From positions 1 through 49,374 of the forward strand of contig JAUZRW010000013.1 of the NCBI GenBank assembly GCA_030950085.1: DNA of 49,374 bases. The letters run 5' to 3'. A program made the translations under genes and the position numbers. This document shows positions 8,516 through 17,308 of the stretch, one piece after another. Position 1 is the first letter of the stretch; every line of letters starts with the position of its first letter. Origin of the DNA: Anaerolineae bacterium (GTDB lineage Bacteria; Chloroflexota; Anaerolineae; Aggregatilineales; Phototrophicaceae). The notes beneath the pieces are model-generated. The model saw only the letters and a program-made list of their open reading frames with translations, ran no database searches and was not told the DNA's origin.

Positions 8516-9850
8516 ATGAGAAAACTATCGTTGCTGCTTTTTCTATTGTTGTTCACAATTCTTCCTACATTGGCACAAGATATGGATAGTGCCTTTATTC
8601 GTGTTGCCCATTTCTCGGCAGATGCGTCTACTGTCGATGTTTTCGTTAATGGTGAATCGACGGTAACGGGGGTGGATTTTGCCGAACTATCGGATTGGAT
8701 GGAAGTTACAGCCGGGTCGTATACGATTGATATTGTCGCGCAGGGTGGCACTCTATCCGATGCCGTATTGTCGCAGACTTTTACAGTGGCTAGCCAAGAT
8801 TGGGCGACGATTGCCCTTATTGGCGAAGTGACAAATAGCACATTGGCTTTCCAAGCAATTATCGAGAATCTTGCGACCTTGCCCGACGAGTTGACGCGGA
8901 TTGGTATGTTCCATGTGGTATCGGAATTAGCACCGATTACCGTCTCGGATGATAGTGGGCGTAACCTTGTCATTGGATTAGGTTATCCGGGGACATTTGA
9001 AGGTAGTGATGGTTATACCGCAGTCGATGTTGCGCCGCGCGAGTACACGCTGACAATGACTGATAGTGATGGGGCTAATCTGAGCGAAATCGGACCAACT
9101 GTGCTTGGCGCAGGTCGCTATTACTTTTATGCCGCAATTGGCACGGCAGAATCGAGCGCATTTGTTTTTGATGTGACGGATATTGAAGCTGTGGTGGGTG
9201 TTGACAGTGAGCCAATAACCACATCTGATGATACCGGCACAGGCAATCTGTTCATGCGAGTCGCGCACTTAGCCTCTGATGCCCCAGAAGTTGATATGTA
9301 TCTCAACGGCAATCTAGCAATTTCTAACCTTAGCTATGCTGACATGACCGATTTCATTGCTATGGAGGGTGGGGTTTACGACGTTGCCCTTGTGCCAACA
9401 GGCGCGGCACTAGAAGATGCCATTTTTAGTGGTGAAGTGGCGCTCTTTGAAGAGACTCTCACCCTAGTTGCTGTGATTGGGCTGGTCGGTGACGAATCGC
9501 TTGATGTCGCCACAGTACAAGAAGAGGGTGGTCGCACAGGGATTGGCGAGGGGCGCATTGCTTTCTTCCAATCTATCCCAACCACAGCATTGTTCAATTT
9601 GACAGTAGATGGCAATATTCTTTTACAAGGCTTGGCATTCCCAGAAGCATTTGTAGGGGCAGGCGATGGTTATGTCGCAGTTGATATTGTGGCAGCAGAA
9701 TACGATTTTGCTATCGAGTCGCCAACTGTAGGTATTGAATTGGATACTGGCAGTATCACAATGGGTGCTGGACGCTATTATCTTTTCGTCGCAGTCGGCA
9801 CAGTGGATGCTCCGAATTATCTCTTGTTGCCGAGTGGTTTTCCGGAGTGA
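8516..9850 (+). CDS. Secreted DUF4397-repeat protein
   Basis: This 444-residue protein has a clear signal peptide (MRKLSLLLFLLLFTILPTLAQ). ATG 8516 is preferred to 8459 because AAGGA lies just upstream and the signal peptide starts there. The mature part has four beta-rich repeats in an ABAB order. The A type has FIRVAHFSADASTVDVFVNG (near the start) and LFMRVAHLASDAPEVDMYLN (middle), the DUF4397 signature. The B type follows each and ends GAGRYYFYAAIGT or GAGRYYLFVAVGT. The family is extracellular and thought to bind surfaces or glycans, but no activity is established. A perfect hairpin follows. Confidence 0.85.
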   Translation: MRKLSLLLFLLLFTILPTLAQDMDSAFIRVAHFSADASTVDVFVNGESTVTGVDFAELSDWMEVTAGSYTIDIVAQGGTLSDAVLSQTFTVASQDWATIALIGEVTNSTLAFQAIIENLATLPDELTRIGMFHVVSELAPITVSDDSGRNLVIGLGYPGTFEGSDGYTAVDVAPREYTLTMTDSDGANLSEIGPTVLGAGRYYFYAAIGTAESSAFVFDVTDIEAVVGVDSEPITTSDDTGTGNLFMRVAHLASDAPEVDMYLNGNLAISNLSYADMTDFIAMEGGVYDVALVPTGAALEDAIFSGEVALFEETLTLVAVIGLVGDESLDVATVQEEGGRTGIGEGRIAFFQSIPTTALFNLTVDGNILLQGLAFPEAFVGAGDGYVAVDIVAAEYDFAIESPTVGIELDTGSITMGAGRYYLFVAVGTVDAPNYLLLPSGFPE

Positions 9851-9881
9851 CATAGTTCCACAGGTAAACCTAGTATAAAAG

Positions 9882-9920
9882 ATGGCATCCTTATCAATAA
9901 GAATAAGATAAGGATGCCAT
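9882..9920. terminator. Bidirectional terminator between convergent genes
   Basis: ATGGCATCCTTATC (9882-9895) and GATAAGGATGCCAT (9907-9920) form a perfect 14-bp stem with an 11-nt loop, located between the converging DUF4397 and thiolase genes. The T-runs are weak. Confidence 0.65.
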
Positions 9921-9957
9921 AAGTTAACTCATCCTGCAAAATCAATTTAACAATATC

Positions 9958-11148
9958 TTAAAGTGCTTCGACCAAAACAGCCGTTCCGCCACCTGTGCCA
10001 TGACATAATGAGGCGATACCGTAACGCCCCCCTGTCTGCTTTAATCCGGTCAGTAACGTGACAATCAAGCGTGCGCCCGTCGCCCCAATCGGATGCCCTA
10101 ATGCAATAGCCCCCCCATAAATATTGAGTTTTTCGTAGGGAATGTTCAATACTTGCTTAAACAGAACGCTGTTTGTGGCAAAAGCCTCGTTATTTTCAAA
10201 CAAATCAATATCGTCAACGGTGAGTCCCTGTTTATCAAGCAATTTCTGTACGGCAGGTATCGGGGCTTCGGCAAAACGCCAACTAGGACCGGCTGCCAAT
10301 GTGCTTTTGATAACACGGGCAATCGGTTTTAGATTATGTTTCTCGACAGCCGCTTCACTAGCAAGTAATAATGCCGCCGCACCATCACTGATTTGGCTAG
10401 AATTTCCGGCAGTGAGGATGCCATTATCTGTATAAGCAGGTCGGAGGCGCTGTAAAATTTCTGGTGTTGTATCAGTACGGATGCCTTCATCTTGTGTCAG
10501 CATGGTGGTGTTTTTGCGCTGTTGCACCTCGATTGGCACAATTTCACTCGTAAATATCCCTTCTTCGCTTGCCTTCGCTGCTCGCATATGAGATTGATAG
10601 GCAACGTCATCGACTTGTTCACGAGTGACTTCATATTCGTTCGAGAGGCGGTCAGTCTCGCACCCCATATTATCATCTTCAAGGGGGTCAGTGAGTCCAT
10701 CATGCAGCAAGACATCTTTCAATTGTTCCGGCTTTCCCAGCAAGAATTTATATCCCCATCGGGCGCGGTGCGAGACGAAAAAGCCCGCTTGTGACATCGA
10801 TTCCATGCCACCTGCCAAGACCAAATCAGCCTCTCCAGCTTTGATGTTTAAGGCAGCATTCGTAACAGCCATCATGCCCGATGAACAAACCATATCTATG
10901 GCATAGCCATCAATCGTTTGTGGGATTCCAGCTTTGACGGCGGCTTGGCGCGGTAATAATTGCCCGTGTCCGGCACGAATTACATTGCCCATGATATATA
11001 AATCGAGTTGCTCGCCTTTGATTGCGGCACGTTCTAAAGCCGCTTTCATCGCATGAGCGCCGAGGTCAACCGGAGCAAAATCTTTGAGCGCCCCACCAAA
11101 TTTGCCAATTGGTGTGCGGACTGCGGATACGATATAAACATTTTCCAT
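9958..11148 (-). CDS. Acetyl-CoA acetyltransferase (thiolase)
   Basis: This 396-residue cytosolic thiolase makes or cleaves acetoacetyl-CoA or longer 3-ketoacyl-CoA. The nucleophile is Cys88 in DMVCSSGM, the His is H352 in LGHPIGATGAR, and the second Cys is C382 in SLCHGTGGGTA. The last motif is CHGTGGG rather than the commoner CIGGGQG, a two-residue longer variant. The start VYIVSAVRTPIGKFGG is standard. It lies alone, with an unknown gene 250 bp upstream on the same strand. No beta-oxidation partner is adjacent, so the pathway (butyrate, PHB, isoprenoid or fatty-acid breakdown) is open. Confidence 0.92.
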   Translation of the reverse strand: MENVYIVSAVRTPIGKFGGALKDFAPVDLGAHAMKAALERAAIKGEQLDLYIMGNVIRAGHGQLLPRQAAVKAGIPQTIDGYAIDMVCSSGMMAVTNAALNIKAGEADLVLAGGMESMSQAGFFVSHRARWGYKFLLGKPEQLKDVLLHDGLTDPLEDDNMGCETDRLSNEYEVTREQVDDVAYQSHMRAAKASEEGIFTSEIVPIEVQQRKNTTMLTQDEGIRTDTTPEILQRLRPAYTDNGILTAGNSSQISDGAAALLLASEAAVEKHNLKPIARVIKSTLAAGPSWRFAEAPIPAVQKLLDKQGLTVDDIDLFENNEAFATNSVLFKQVLNIPYEKLNIYGGAIALGHPIGATGARLIVTLLTGLKQTGGRYGIASLCHGTGGGTAVLVEAL

Positions 11149-11264
11149 TGTGGCTTGTCACTTTCTGTTTTTAATCATGATGCGTTAAATTTATTCCGTT
11201 ATCCGTGCAACCTGTTACATCGCGGACGTGAAAAATCGCGCCTTTACGGTTCAAAAATAATGCG

Positions 11265-11299
11265 TCGTAGGGACTGGCTTCTGCCTGTCCGAAAAAATC
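11265..11299. repeat. Dispersed repeat, inverted relative to 46905-46938
   Basis: TCGTAGGGACTGGCTTCTGC and the following CTGTCCGAAAAAATC match the reverse complement of 46905-46938 except for one base in an A-run. It belongs to the wider group of short repeats carrying GTAGGGAC/GTCCCTAC. Confidence 0.7.
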
Positions 11300-11399
11300 G
11301 CACGGAAGGTGAATAGATACCGTGTACCTGACCGCGACAACAGGTGATTTTTACTAATTCTATCGTATCCATTTATGATGATGCGAGAGGCAAATCGTC

Positions 11400-11879
11400 T
11401 TAGCCGCTTTGCAACAACTTCGGCAGCATCTCATCCATGAGCATGATGGTATCTTCCATTGAGGTAAAGTCATCAGCATAAGAAATGATATTCAGTTGTG
11501 GGTCAAAACTCCAAAAAGCCGCCGCATCGTACAAATAGCGAATATAAGTATAGCAAATTCCTAGTACGACTCGTGAATAGATGCTATAAGCCATATAGGG
11601 GAAGAAGAGGATGATGCCTCTTTCGTGGATGTATAGGACGATGCCTAATTGCTCATTGGGATAATGGAGTTCGACATCTCCGGCGGGTCCCTGTATGGGA
11701 ACAAGTGTCGGGTCGAGGCGTAACATATGACGAGCAAGCGCCTTACGCCGTAATTTTTTCACAGGCCAAAACGCTTCTGGTTGCTTAGAATTTTGCCCAT
11801 TTTCGTATAACCAATCCATCATGGACGGTTTGAGCTTTCCGGTTTTCGGTACATACAGGTGAATTTCGTAATTATTCAT
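11400..11879 (-). CDS. Hypothetical protein, 159 residues
   Basis: No family is recognised. The protein is soluble-looking with one aromatic hydrophobic stretch (GIILFFPYMAYSIYSRVVLG) and a mixed alpha/beta C-terminus (FDPQLNIISYADDFTSMED). The DNA overlaps nothing else and the frame is clean. It lies 21 bp downstream of the membrane protein at 11901-12650 on the same strand, so the two are probably co-transcribed. Confidence 0.6.
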   Translation of the reverse strand: MNNYEIHLYVPKTGKLKPSMMDWLYENGQNSKQPEAFWPVKKLRRKALARHMLRLDPTLVPIQGPAGDVELHYPNEQLGIVLYIHERGIILFFPYMAYSIYSRVVLGICYTYIRYLYDAAAFWSFDPQLNIISYADDFTSMEDTIMLMDEMLPKLLQSG

Positions 11880-11900
11880 CGTTTCCGCATGTTTCTCAAA

Positions 11901-12650
11901 TTATTTGTGTTTTAGCACTGCCAATAGCAGCACCGGATTATTCAATTCAGCAATGGGGACACGCGCCCATTCATCGTTATTTTGTGTGCGTAGAATGAGA
12001 TTCCCATCTTTGATATTGCGCTTACCCACATCTTGCCACAAAAGTTCGCGCCCCTCATAATTCAATCCGCTCTTGCTCAGACGCAAACCAGCGCCTACAT
12101 CCACAGTTTCGCCTTTATCTAACGCTTGTTGAATAATCAGCAAGCGGTCACGGGCGATATAGCCCTCTAAGCGCGTGACGAGTTTACGAATATCCGAAAA
12201 AAGGTTCGTGATTCGCAAGACTTCATCATCGATTGTTATCAGTGTGTAGTTAAAATTTGTGAACTGGAAAACATTAACTAAGCCGAGGCGTTGAACAGCC
12301 GGTTGTAATATCGCAATATCGGCATAGCGAAACTGCCCTTGTTGTGACCCCTGCTGATAGGTAAAGCCCTGTTCATAGAGAATAACCTCACGATTCCAGA
12401 AGTGCGCTGTATACCACACTGCGCCTAATGCGATAGCTGCAAACATCGCCGGCAAAAACCGACTCGCCGCCCCATCACTGACATCCCAGAAGAGTGCCTG
12501 CAATATCAGCACGGGTATTGCGTAAAAAATAGCGGCTCTCATCACCAAGCGAATACGGTTACTCGGATGGTGGGAGACGTATTTTCCCAGCGTCGGATGC
12601 GGCTCAAAAATAGATTGTGAACTCTCGATTTCGATTTCGTCTGTTGTCAT
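11901..12650 (-). CDS. Two-helix membrane protein of unknown function
   Basis: This is a 249-residue protein starting MTTDEIEIESSQ. The frame extends to a TTG at 12674, but the ATG is the more natural start; neither has a strong ribosome site. Two hydrophobic helices at roughly residues 37-57 and 63-83 (AAIFYAIPVLILQALFW; MFAAIALGAVWYTAHFW) are followed by a beta-rich soluble region with a PH-like feel (EVILYEQGFTYQQG, FRYADIAILQ). It resembles the DUF6585 type, from memory and unverified. No catalytic motif is seen. Confidence 0.6.
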   Translation of the reverse strand: MTTDEIEIESSQSIFEPHPTLGKYVSHHPSNRIRLVMRAAIFYAIPVLILQALFWDVSDGAASRFLPAMFAAIALGAVWYTAHFWNREVILYEQGFTYQQGSQQGQFRYADIAILQPAVQRLGLVNVFQFTNFNYTLITIDDEVLRITNLFSDIRKLVTRLEGYIARDRLLIIQQALDKGETVDVGAGLRLSKSGLNYEGRELLWQDVGKRNIKDGNLILRTQNNDEWARVPIAELNNPVLLLAVLKHK

Positions 12651-12729
12651 CGCACACAATTTTTCAATCGGCAAGTGCTATCACTGTACCACAACTTATA
12701 AAATTAGGGCATGTGCCGATGGTGTGGGC

Positions 12730-14364
12730 TTATCCTGCCGCGATACCATACAAAACAACTTTGTTCGGTTCAATTGTGACTGCCAGCAGAGTGCCATCCG
12801 GCGAGAAAGCAACATCATGCACAGCAATTGCCCCTAATTCGATAATAGCGATATTGGCATCGGATTGTGTATTCCACAAACGTAACGTGCCATCGACAGA
12901 GACACTCGCCAACAAACTGCTATCAGGGCTAAAACTAATGCTTGTCACCGCACGTAGATGTCCGCTAAGTGTCGAAACGAGGTTCAACGTCGTGGCATCA
13001 AATAAGGTGACACTGCCATCTTGCCCCCCGACTGCGATAAATTGCCCATTACGGCTCATGTCAACAGACGTATATGCGCCGTTTGTTTGTGGCACAAAAT
13101 CTGTCCTTGTCGCTATATCCCAAACATGGAGTCCACTATTATTTTCGACAACAGCTAACCTTGCGCCATCAGGTGAAAAAGCGAGGTCGGCAACGGCTGC
13201 GGCTTGTTCAAAGACTCGTTCTTGTTGCACGGTATCGTAATTCGCCACAATGACTGCATTCTCACGGTTAATATCGGCATTTGTCGCTGCATTGAAGCCA
13301 GCACTCGCAAATACTGTTTGTCCGGGATGTGCGGCAACAGCATAAATATTAGCAGCATGAGTCTGTAAAGATAGCGATTCGACAAAAGGTGTATCAACAG
13401 TCGTGACAATGTTCCAGATATGCACGCTGCCTGTATCTGTCCCGACGACTAGCTGTTGATTGTTAGGGATGAAGTCAATCGCAGAAACCCTTTCATCGCG
13501 TTCAATGACGAACGGTTGCGATAAATCACTCATCGTATAGACAAAGACTCCGTTCGCGCCATTTCCGCCGGGGACAGCTAACAAGCCATTTTGTGACCAC
13601 GCCAGTGTCGGCAAAATATTCGCCTCAATGCTCGAAAGCAGAGTCAATTGAGTCACATTATCGACAGCAATCTGACTGCGCTGTGGCAGTGGATTCGGGG
13701 GTTGCGGCACAATATAACGCTCATCGCCGAGTGATTCGGCAGTCCAGCCGACCACACCATCATAATCAATTTGCCACCAGACAATACCCTCTGCATCACA
13801 TTCGGGGCCCGTTGTCACGACAAAGACTGCCCCGTTAGGAATTTCCATCAAAATCGTGCCATCGGTTGATGGAGATTGTCGTAAGCGATTGACTGCCAAT
13901 GTCCCCACAACAGCCATTTCAGGACGAACATAGCTGCGAGCATAAGCACCGCTTTCTTCTGTGGGAGTAGGACATAGCGGATTGCTGAATTGTTCGTCTA
14001 ATGGCGGTGGGGGAGTCGGTTCACTGTTTGAACGCTGATTACACAAACGCACATTATTCGCATCTTGCGACACACGATATTCATAGATGACTCCGGCATA
14101 TTCTAAGATGAAGATATAGCCGGGTGTGATGACTTGCGCGTAAAATTCACCCTCTACAGGACAGCCCAAACTAGAATCATTGAAGGTATCCTGACTCCAT
14201 TGCCAATTTGTGAGCGTATTATTGCTAATTGTAATCTCGCGCCCAATGCGGCTGCTAAGGTCGGCTAAGGCAGCATCCATTTGTGACGGTGCGCCCTGTG
14301 CCAGTGTCAGCGATGCTAGCCATAACAGAACAAGCATAGTCCAGAAGCGTTTTTGCATGTGCAT
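12730..14364 (-). CDS. Exported SH3b plus WD40-repeat protein
   Basis: This 544-residue protein has a signal peptide (FWTMLVLLWLASLTLAQ). A Cys-containing N-terminal domain and a Pro-rich linker (EPTPPPPLDE) are followed by an SH3b-like domain around residues 150-220 (LAVNRLRQSPSTDGTILMEI, WWQIDYDGVVGWTAESL). A WD40 propeller then fills the C-terminal half, with blades such as AVTSISFSPDSSLLASVSVD-GTLRLWN and VADLAFSPDGARLAVV. Such propellers mediate protein contacts, here probably outside the cell; no enzyme is implied. GGAG lies 6 nt before this ATG; a second ATG two codons on is equally possible. Confidence 0.85.
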   Translation of the reverse strand: MHMQKRFWTMLVLLWLASLTLAQGAPSQMDAALADLSSRIGREITISNNTLTNWQWSQDTFNDSSLGCPVEGEFYAQVITPGYIFILEYAGVIYEYRVSQDANNVRLCNQRSNSEPTPPPPLDEQFSNPLCPTPTEESGAYARSYVRPEMAVVGTLAVNRLRQSPSTDGTILMEIPNGAVFVVTTGPECDAEGIVWWQIDYDGVVGWTAESLGDERYIVPQPPNPLPQRSQIAVDNVTQLTLLSSIEANILPTLAWSQNGLLAVPGGNGANGVFVYTMSDLSQPFVIERDERVSAIDFIPNNQQLVVGTDTGSVHIWNIVTTVDTPFVESLSLQTHAANIYAVAAHPGQTVFASAGFNAATNADINRENAVIVANYDTVQQERVFEQAAAVADLAFSPDGARLAVVENNSGLHVWDIATRTDFVPQTNGAYTSVDMSRNGQFIAVGGQDGSVTLFDATTLNLVSTLSGHLRAVTSISFSPDSSLLASVSVDGTLRLWNTQSDANIAIIELGAIAVHDVAFSPDGTLLAVTIEPNKVVLYGIAAG

Positions 14365-14650
14365 TTTCCTCTCCTACAATTGCGAATCCGAAGCATTGTA
14401 ATCGGCTAAGTGTAAAATTGCGATTGACTTCTGGTAGACAATAGGGAAAACCAGTTGAATCGCCAATGCGCCAAAACGCCAAAATAATGGATGAATGAAC
14501 GAGATATCATCCTACCCATAAGCTGAAATGCTAACCTGCTGACTTGCTGAATCACTCTCATGAGTCCAATATAACAAAAGGCACTGGACATTTTATTTAG
14601 ACCAGCCTAAGATATAGATAAGCAAAGGCAAATCAAAAAGTGATTATACA
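14365..14650. other. Divergent intergenic region before feoA
   Basis: It separates the WD40 gene (minus) from feoA (plus) and must contain both promoters. It holds a short stretch with CGCCAATGCGCCAAAACGCC that recurs in the family 2 tail. No Fur or DtxR operator could be recognised with confidence. Confidence 0.4.
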
Positions 14651-14896
14651 ATGACTTTGACACTAGACCAACTTAAAATCGGACAAGAGGCGGTCATCAC
14701 CAAACTCGTTTGCACAGGAATCACTCGCCGCCGTATGATGGATTTAGGTATTCTACCCGGAACACATCTTCAGGCAGAGTTCATAAGTCCTCTGGGTGAT
14801 CCAATTGCATATCGTGTGCGTGAAGCGTTAATCGCCCTGCGACACGAACAGGCAAGCCAGATTGAAATGATATTGGTGGAGGAAAGCGAAGTATGA
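14651..14896 (+). CDS. feoA: FeoA, ferrous iron transport accessory protein
   Basis: This is an 81-residue SH3-like cytoplasmic protein. It starts TLDQLKIGQEAVITKLVC and has RRRMMDLGILPGTHLQAEF, the FeoA signature, then GDPIAYRVREALIALRHEQA. FeoA is thought to regulate the FeoB GTPase. Its stop overlaps the FeoB GTPase start by four bases (ATGA), making the first joint of a coupled three-gene operon. Confidence 0.92.
   Translation: MTLTLDQLKIGQEAVITKLVCTGITRRRMMDLGILPGTHLQAEFISPLGDPIAYRVREALIALRHEQASQIEMILVEESEV
14878..14882 (+). promoter_or_regulatory. Shine-Dalgarno GGAGG for the FeoB GTPase gene
   Basis: GGAGG lies 10 nt before ATG 14893, inside the end of feoA. Confidence 0.6.
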
Positions 14897-15720
14897 CAAC
14901 GGATATAGCAGTAGATTGTAGAACTTGTCCAGCTTATAACGCTGCGGCATTGAAAAAACTGGGCATGAATGTTGAAGAGGCGGATTACATCATCGCATTG
15001 GCAGGCAATCCCAACACAGGGAAGAGTACGGTTTTTAATGCACTGACTGGCTTACGACAGCATGTGGGCAATTGGCCCGGAAAAACTGTCGCTCGTGCAG
15101 AAGGCGGACTTATTTTCAATGATAATCAATACAAATTAGTCGATTTGCCCGGAACGTATTCATTGCTTTCAACGAGTACTGACGAAGAAATAGCCCGTGA
15201 TTTCCTCTTGTTTGGTCAGCCCAGTGTAACAGTCGTGGTGGTTGATGCCACTCGCCTTGAGCGTAATCTCAACCTGACACTGCAAATTCTCGAAATCACT
15301 GAGAGCGTTGTTGTTGCCCTTAACCTGATTGATGAGGCACAGCGGCACGGCATAGAGGTCAATGAGCGCCAATTATCGCGCCAACTCGGTGTTCCGGTTA
15401 TCCCGATGGTCGCACGGCGCAAGCAAGGCATCCCAGAACTTTTGCAAGCGATTGAAGCGGTTGCCAAAGGCGATTATGTCACGCGCCCACATCGCACCCG
15501 ACAATACGATACACGGCTGGAGAAAGCTCTTGAAGCAATGGTGCAGACGATAGAGCAAACTTACCCTGACTTGCCGAATCCGCGTTGGGTAGCATTGCGT
15601 TTGCTGGATGGCGATGCCAGCATTGAAGAAGCGATACGGGAACATCGTCTCGGTGATTTATCACGAGGGAAAAGTGTCGTTCCGATTGCAGATACTATCT
15701 CGCTGGAGGTCGTTTCATGA
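14893..15720 (+). CDS. feoB: FeoB N-terminal GTPase and GDI domains as a separate protein
   Basis: This 275-residue protein contains only the cytosolic half of FeoB. The motifs are G1 GNPNTGKST (38-46), G2 in VGNWPGKTV (58-66), G3 DLPG (84-87) and G4 NLID (144-147). The C-terminal about 70 residues form the helical GDI region (ALEAMVQTIEQTYPDLPNPR, ALRLLDGDASIEEAI). The N-terminus carries a small Cys pair (DCRTCP). Ordinary FeoB proteins continue into the membrane channel in the same chain; here the chain ends at ISLEVVS and the channel is the next gene, overlapping by ATGA. It should gate Fe(II) import by GTP hydrolysis as a subunit. Confidence 0.9.
   Translation: MTTDIAVDCRTCPAYNAAALKKLGMNVEEADYIIALAGNPNTGKSTVFNALTGLRQHVGNWPGKTVARAEGGLIFNDNQYKLVDLPGTYSLLSTSTDEEIARDFLLFGQPSVTVVVVDATRLERNLNLTLQILEITESVVVALNLIDEAQRHGIEVNERQLSRQLGVPVIPMVARRKQGIPELLQAIEAVAKGDYVTRPHRTRQYDTRLEKALEAMVQTIEQTYPDLPNPRWVALRLLDGDASIEEAIREHRLGDLSRGKSVVPIADTISLEVVS
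15705..15709 (+). promoter_or_regulatory. Shine-Dalgarno GGAGG for the FeoB membrane gene
   Basis: GGAGG lies 7 nt before ATG 15717, inside the end of the GTPase gene. An ideal ribosome site at this joint argues that the split of FeoB is real rather than a sequencing frameshift. Confidence 0.65.
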
Positions 15721-17129
15721 ACGCACAAACGGACATCTTGCAAACCGCGAAACACTTCCAAAAAGAATTAGGGGAAGAGTATCACGATAAAGTCGTAGAA
15801 GCTATTTATGCCGATGCTGCCCGAATTGCTGACAATTGTGTGAGTCGGGATGCACAGAAGGCGAAGCTGAATTTCGACACGGCATTGGATAAGGCACTGA
15901 CGCATCCCATCGGCGGTTTTCTAGTCATGGGTTTGATGTTTTTCATCGTGTTCTGGCTGACGATTAGTGGGGCAAACATCCCGTCACAGATACTCGCAGA
16001 CCTACTCTTGGACAAAGCCTATTACGGGCTGCACGGTATTGCTACGGCACTCAGCGCACCGGACTGGCTCTCTGGATTCCTAATTGATGGAGTCTATTTG
16101 GCGACAGCTTGGGTCGTTGCGGTGATGCTGCCACCGATGGCTATTTTCTTTCCCCTTTTCACCTTACTAGAAGATTTCGGCTATTTGCCACGAGTTGCCT
16201 TTAATCTTGATAAATTATTCGCCAGAACAGGGGCGCACGGCAAACAATCGCTGTCGATGATGATGGGCTTTGGTTGCAATGCTGCCGGTGTGATTTCTAC
16301 CCGCATTATTGATAGCCCACGCGAACGCCTGATTGCAATTATCACCAATAACTTCAGCATTTGTAATGGGCGCTGGCCGACCTTGATTCTAATTGGGACG
16401 ATTTTCATCAGTTCCACTGCGCCGCCCATACTCGCTAGTTTTGTCGCCGCGCTGAGTGTCGTCGCTATAGCGGTATTGGGTATCGTGACGACTTTATTGG
16501 TCTCATGGGGCTTGTCAAAAACTTGGTTGAAGGGCGAAACATCGGTCTTTAGTCTGGAATTACCGCCGTACCGTCCGCCACAGATTCTTCAAACATTATA
16601 TACATCGGTCATTGACCGTACTGCGATTGTTCTTTGGCGAGCCGTACAGATGGCAGCTCCTGCTGGGGCGGTTATCTGGCTGATAAGTAATATCTATTTG
16701 GGCGATGTGAGTATCGCCGGATATTTGGTCAATTTCCTCAATCCGTTGGGCTTGCTACTGGGCATGAACGGTGTCATTCTGCTTGCCTACATTGTGGCGA
16801 TTCCTGCCAATGAGATTGTTATTCCCACCATTTTGATGCTCACACTCACACTAGGAAGCAATATTGTAGGCGCTCAGTCGGGTGTCATATTGGAACTTGA
16901 AAATACGCAAGTCTATACGGTTCTAACCCAAGTTGGCGGATGGACACTGCTCACAGCCGTCAATTTGATGCTATTCACCTTGCTGCATAACCCATGCAGT
17001 ACAACCATACTGACGATATGGAATGAAACCAAAAACCGTAAGTGGACACTCATCGCATCGCTGTTACCTGTCGCCCTCGGCTTGATTGTGACTTTCTCTA
17101 CAGCAACGCTATACCGTCTCTTTATGTAA
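15717..17129 (+). CDS. feoB: FeoB membrane (channel) subunit as a separate protein
   Basis: This 470-residue polytopic membrane protein corresponds to the C-terminal half of FeoB. It begins with a soluble helix (DKVVEAIYADAARIADNCVS) equivalent to the linker that normally follows the GDI domain. It then has ALTHPIGGFLVMGLMFFIVF, LEDFGYLPRVAFNLDKL and the Cys-containing Gate motif MMGFGCNAAGV, and then NNFSICNGRWPTLI. A second Gate half follows, ending in a TM and a short tail. With the upstream GTPase it should form the Fe(II) importer. The operon closes with a strong terminator. Confidence 0.9.
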   Translation: MNAQTDILQTAKHFQKELGEEYHDKVVEAIYADAARIADNCVSRDAQKAKLNFDTALDKALTHPIGGFLVMGLMFFIVFWLTISGANIPSQILADLLLDKAYYGLHGIATALSAPDWLSGFLIDGVYLATAWVVAVMLPPMAIFFPLFTLLEDFGYLPRVAFNLDKLFARTGAHGKQSLSMMMGFGCNAAGVISTRIIDSPRERLIAIITNNFSICNGRWPTLILIGTIFISSTAPPILASFVAALSVVAIAVLGIVTTLLVSWGLSKTWLKGETSVFSLELPPYRPPQILQTLYTSVIDRTAIVLWRAVQMAAPAGAVIWLISNIYLGDVSIAGYLVNFLNPLGLLLGMNGVILLAYIVAIPANEIVIPTILMLTLTLGSNIVGAQSGVILELENTQVYTVLTQVGGWTLLTAVNLMLFTLLHNPCSTTILTIWNETKNRKWTLIASLLPVALGLIVTFSTATLYRLFM

Positions 17130-17154
17130 CGCCAATAGCCTAGAGAACAACTCT

Positions 17155-17185
17155 AAAATAGCCCTTTCAGCGAGAGGGCTATTTT
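17155..17185 (+). terminator. Rho-independent terminator of the feo operon
   Basis: AAAATAGCCCT (17155-17165) and AGGGCTATTTT (17175-17185) form a perfect 11-bp stem with a 9-nt loop. The second arm ends in a T-run. Confidence 0.75.
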
Positions 17186-17308
17186 GATTTATTTCTGTTG
17201 TAGAATAGAGAAAACAAACGATTGAACTGCCAAAGCGCCAAGAATGTCAAGAAAAATGTTGGGGCGAATGGCAATACGCCCAAACAATTATGAGCAAGAG
17301 GAAAAATA

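Noticed and set aside
14365-14650. Riboswitch or Fur box before feoA
   Set aside because: No conserved riboswitch core or 19-bp Fur palindrome could be recognised by eye.
15700-15725. FeoB split as a sequencing frameshift
   Set aside because: The joint has a GGAGG at 7 nt and an ATGA overlap like the feoA joint, both products are complete domains, and the break is in a linker; a real split is more likely. Read data would settle it.
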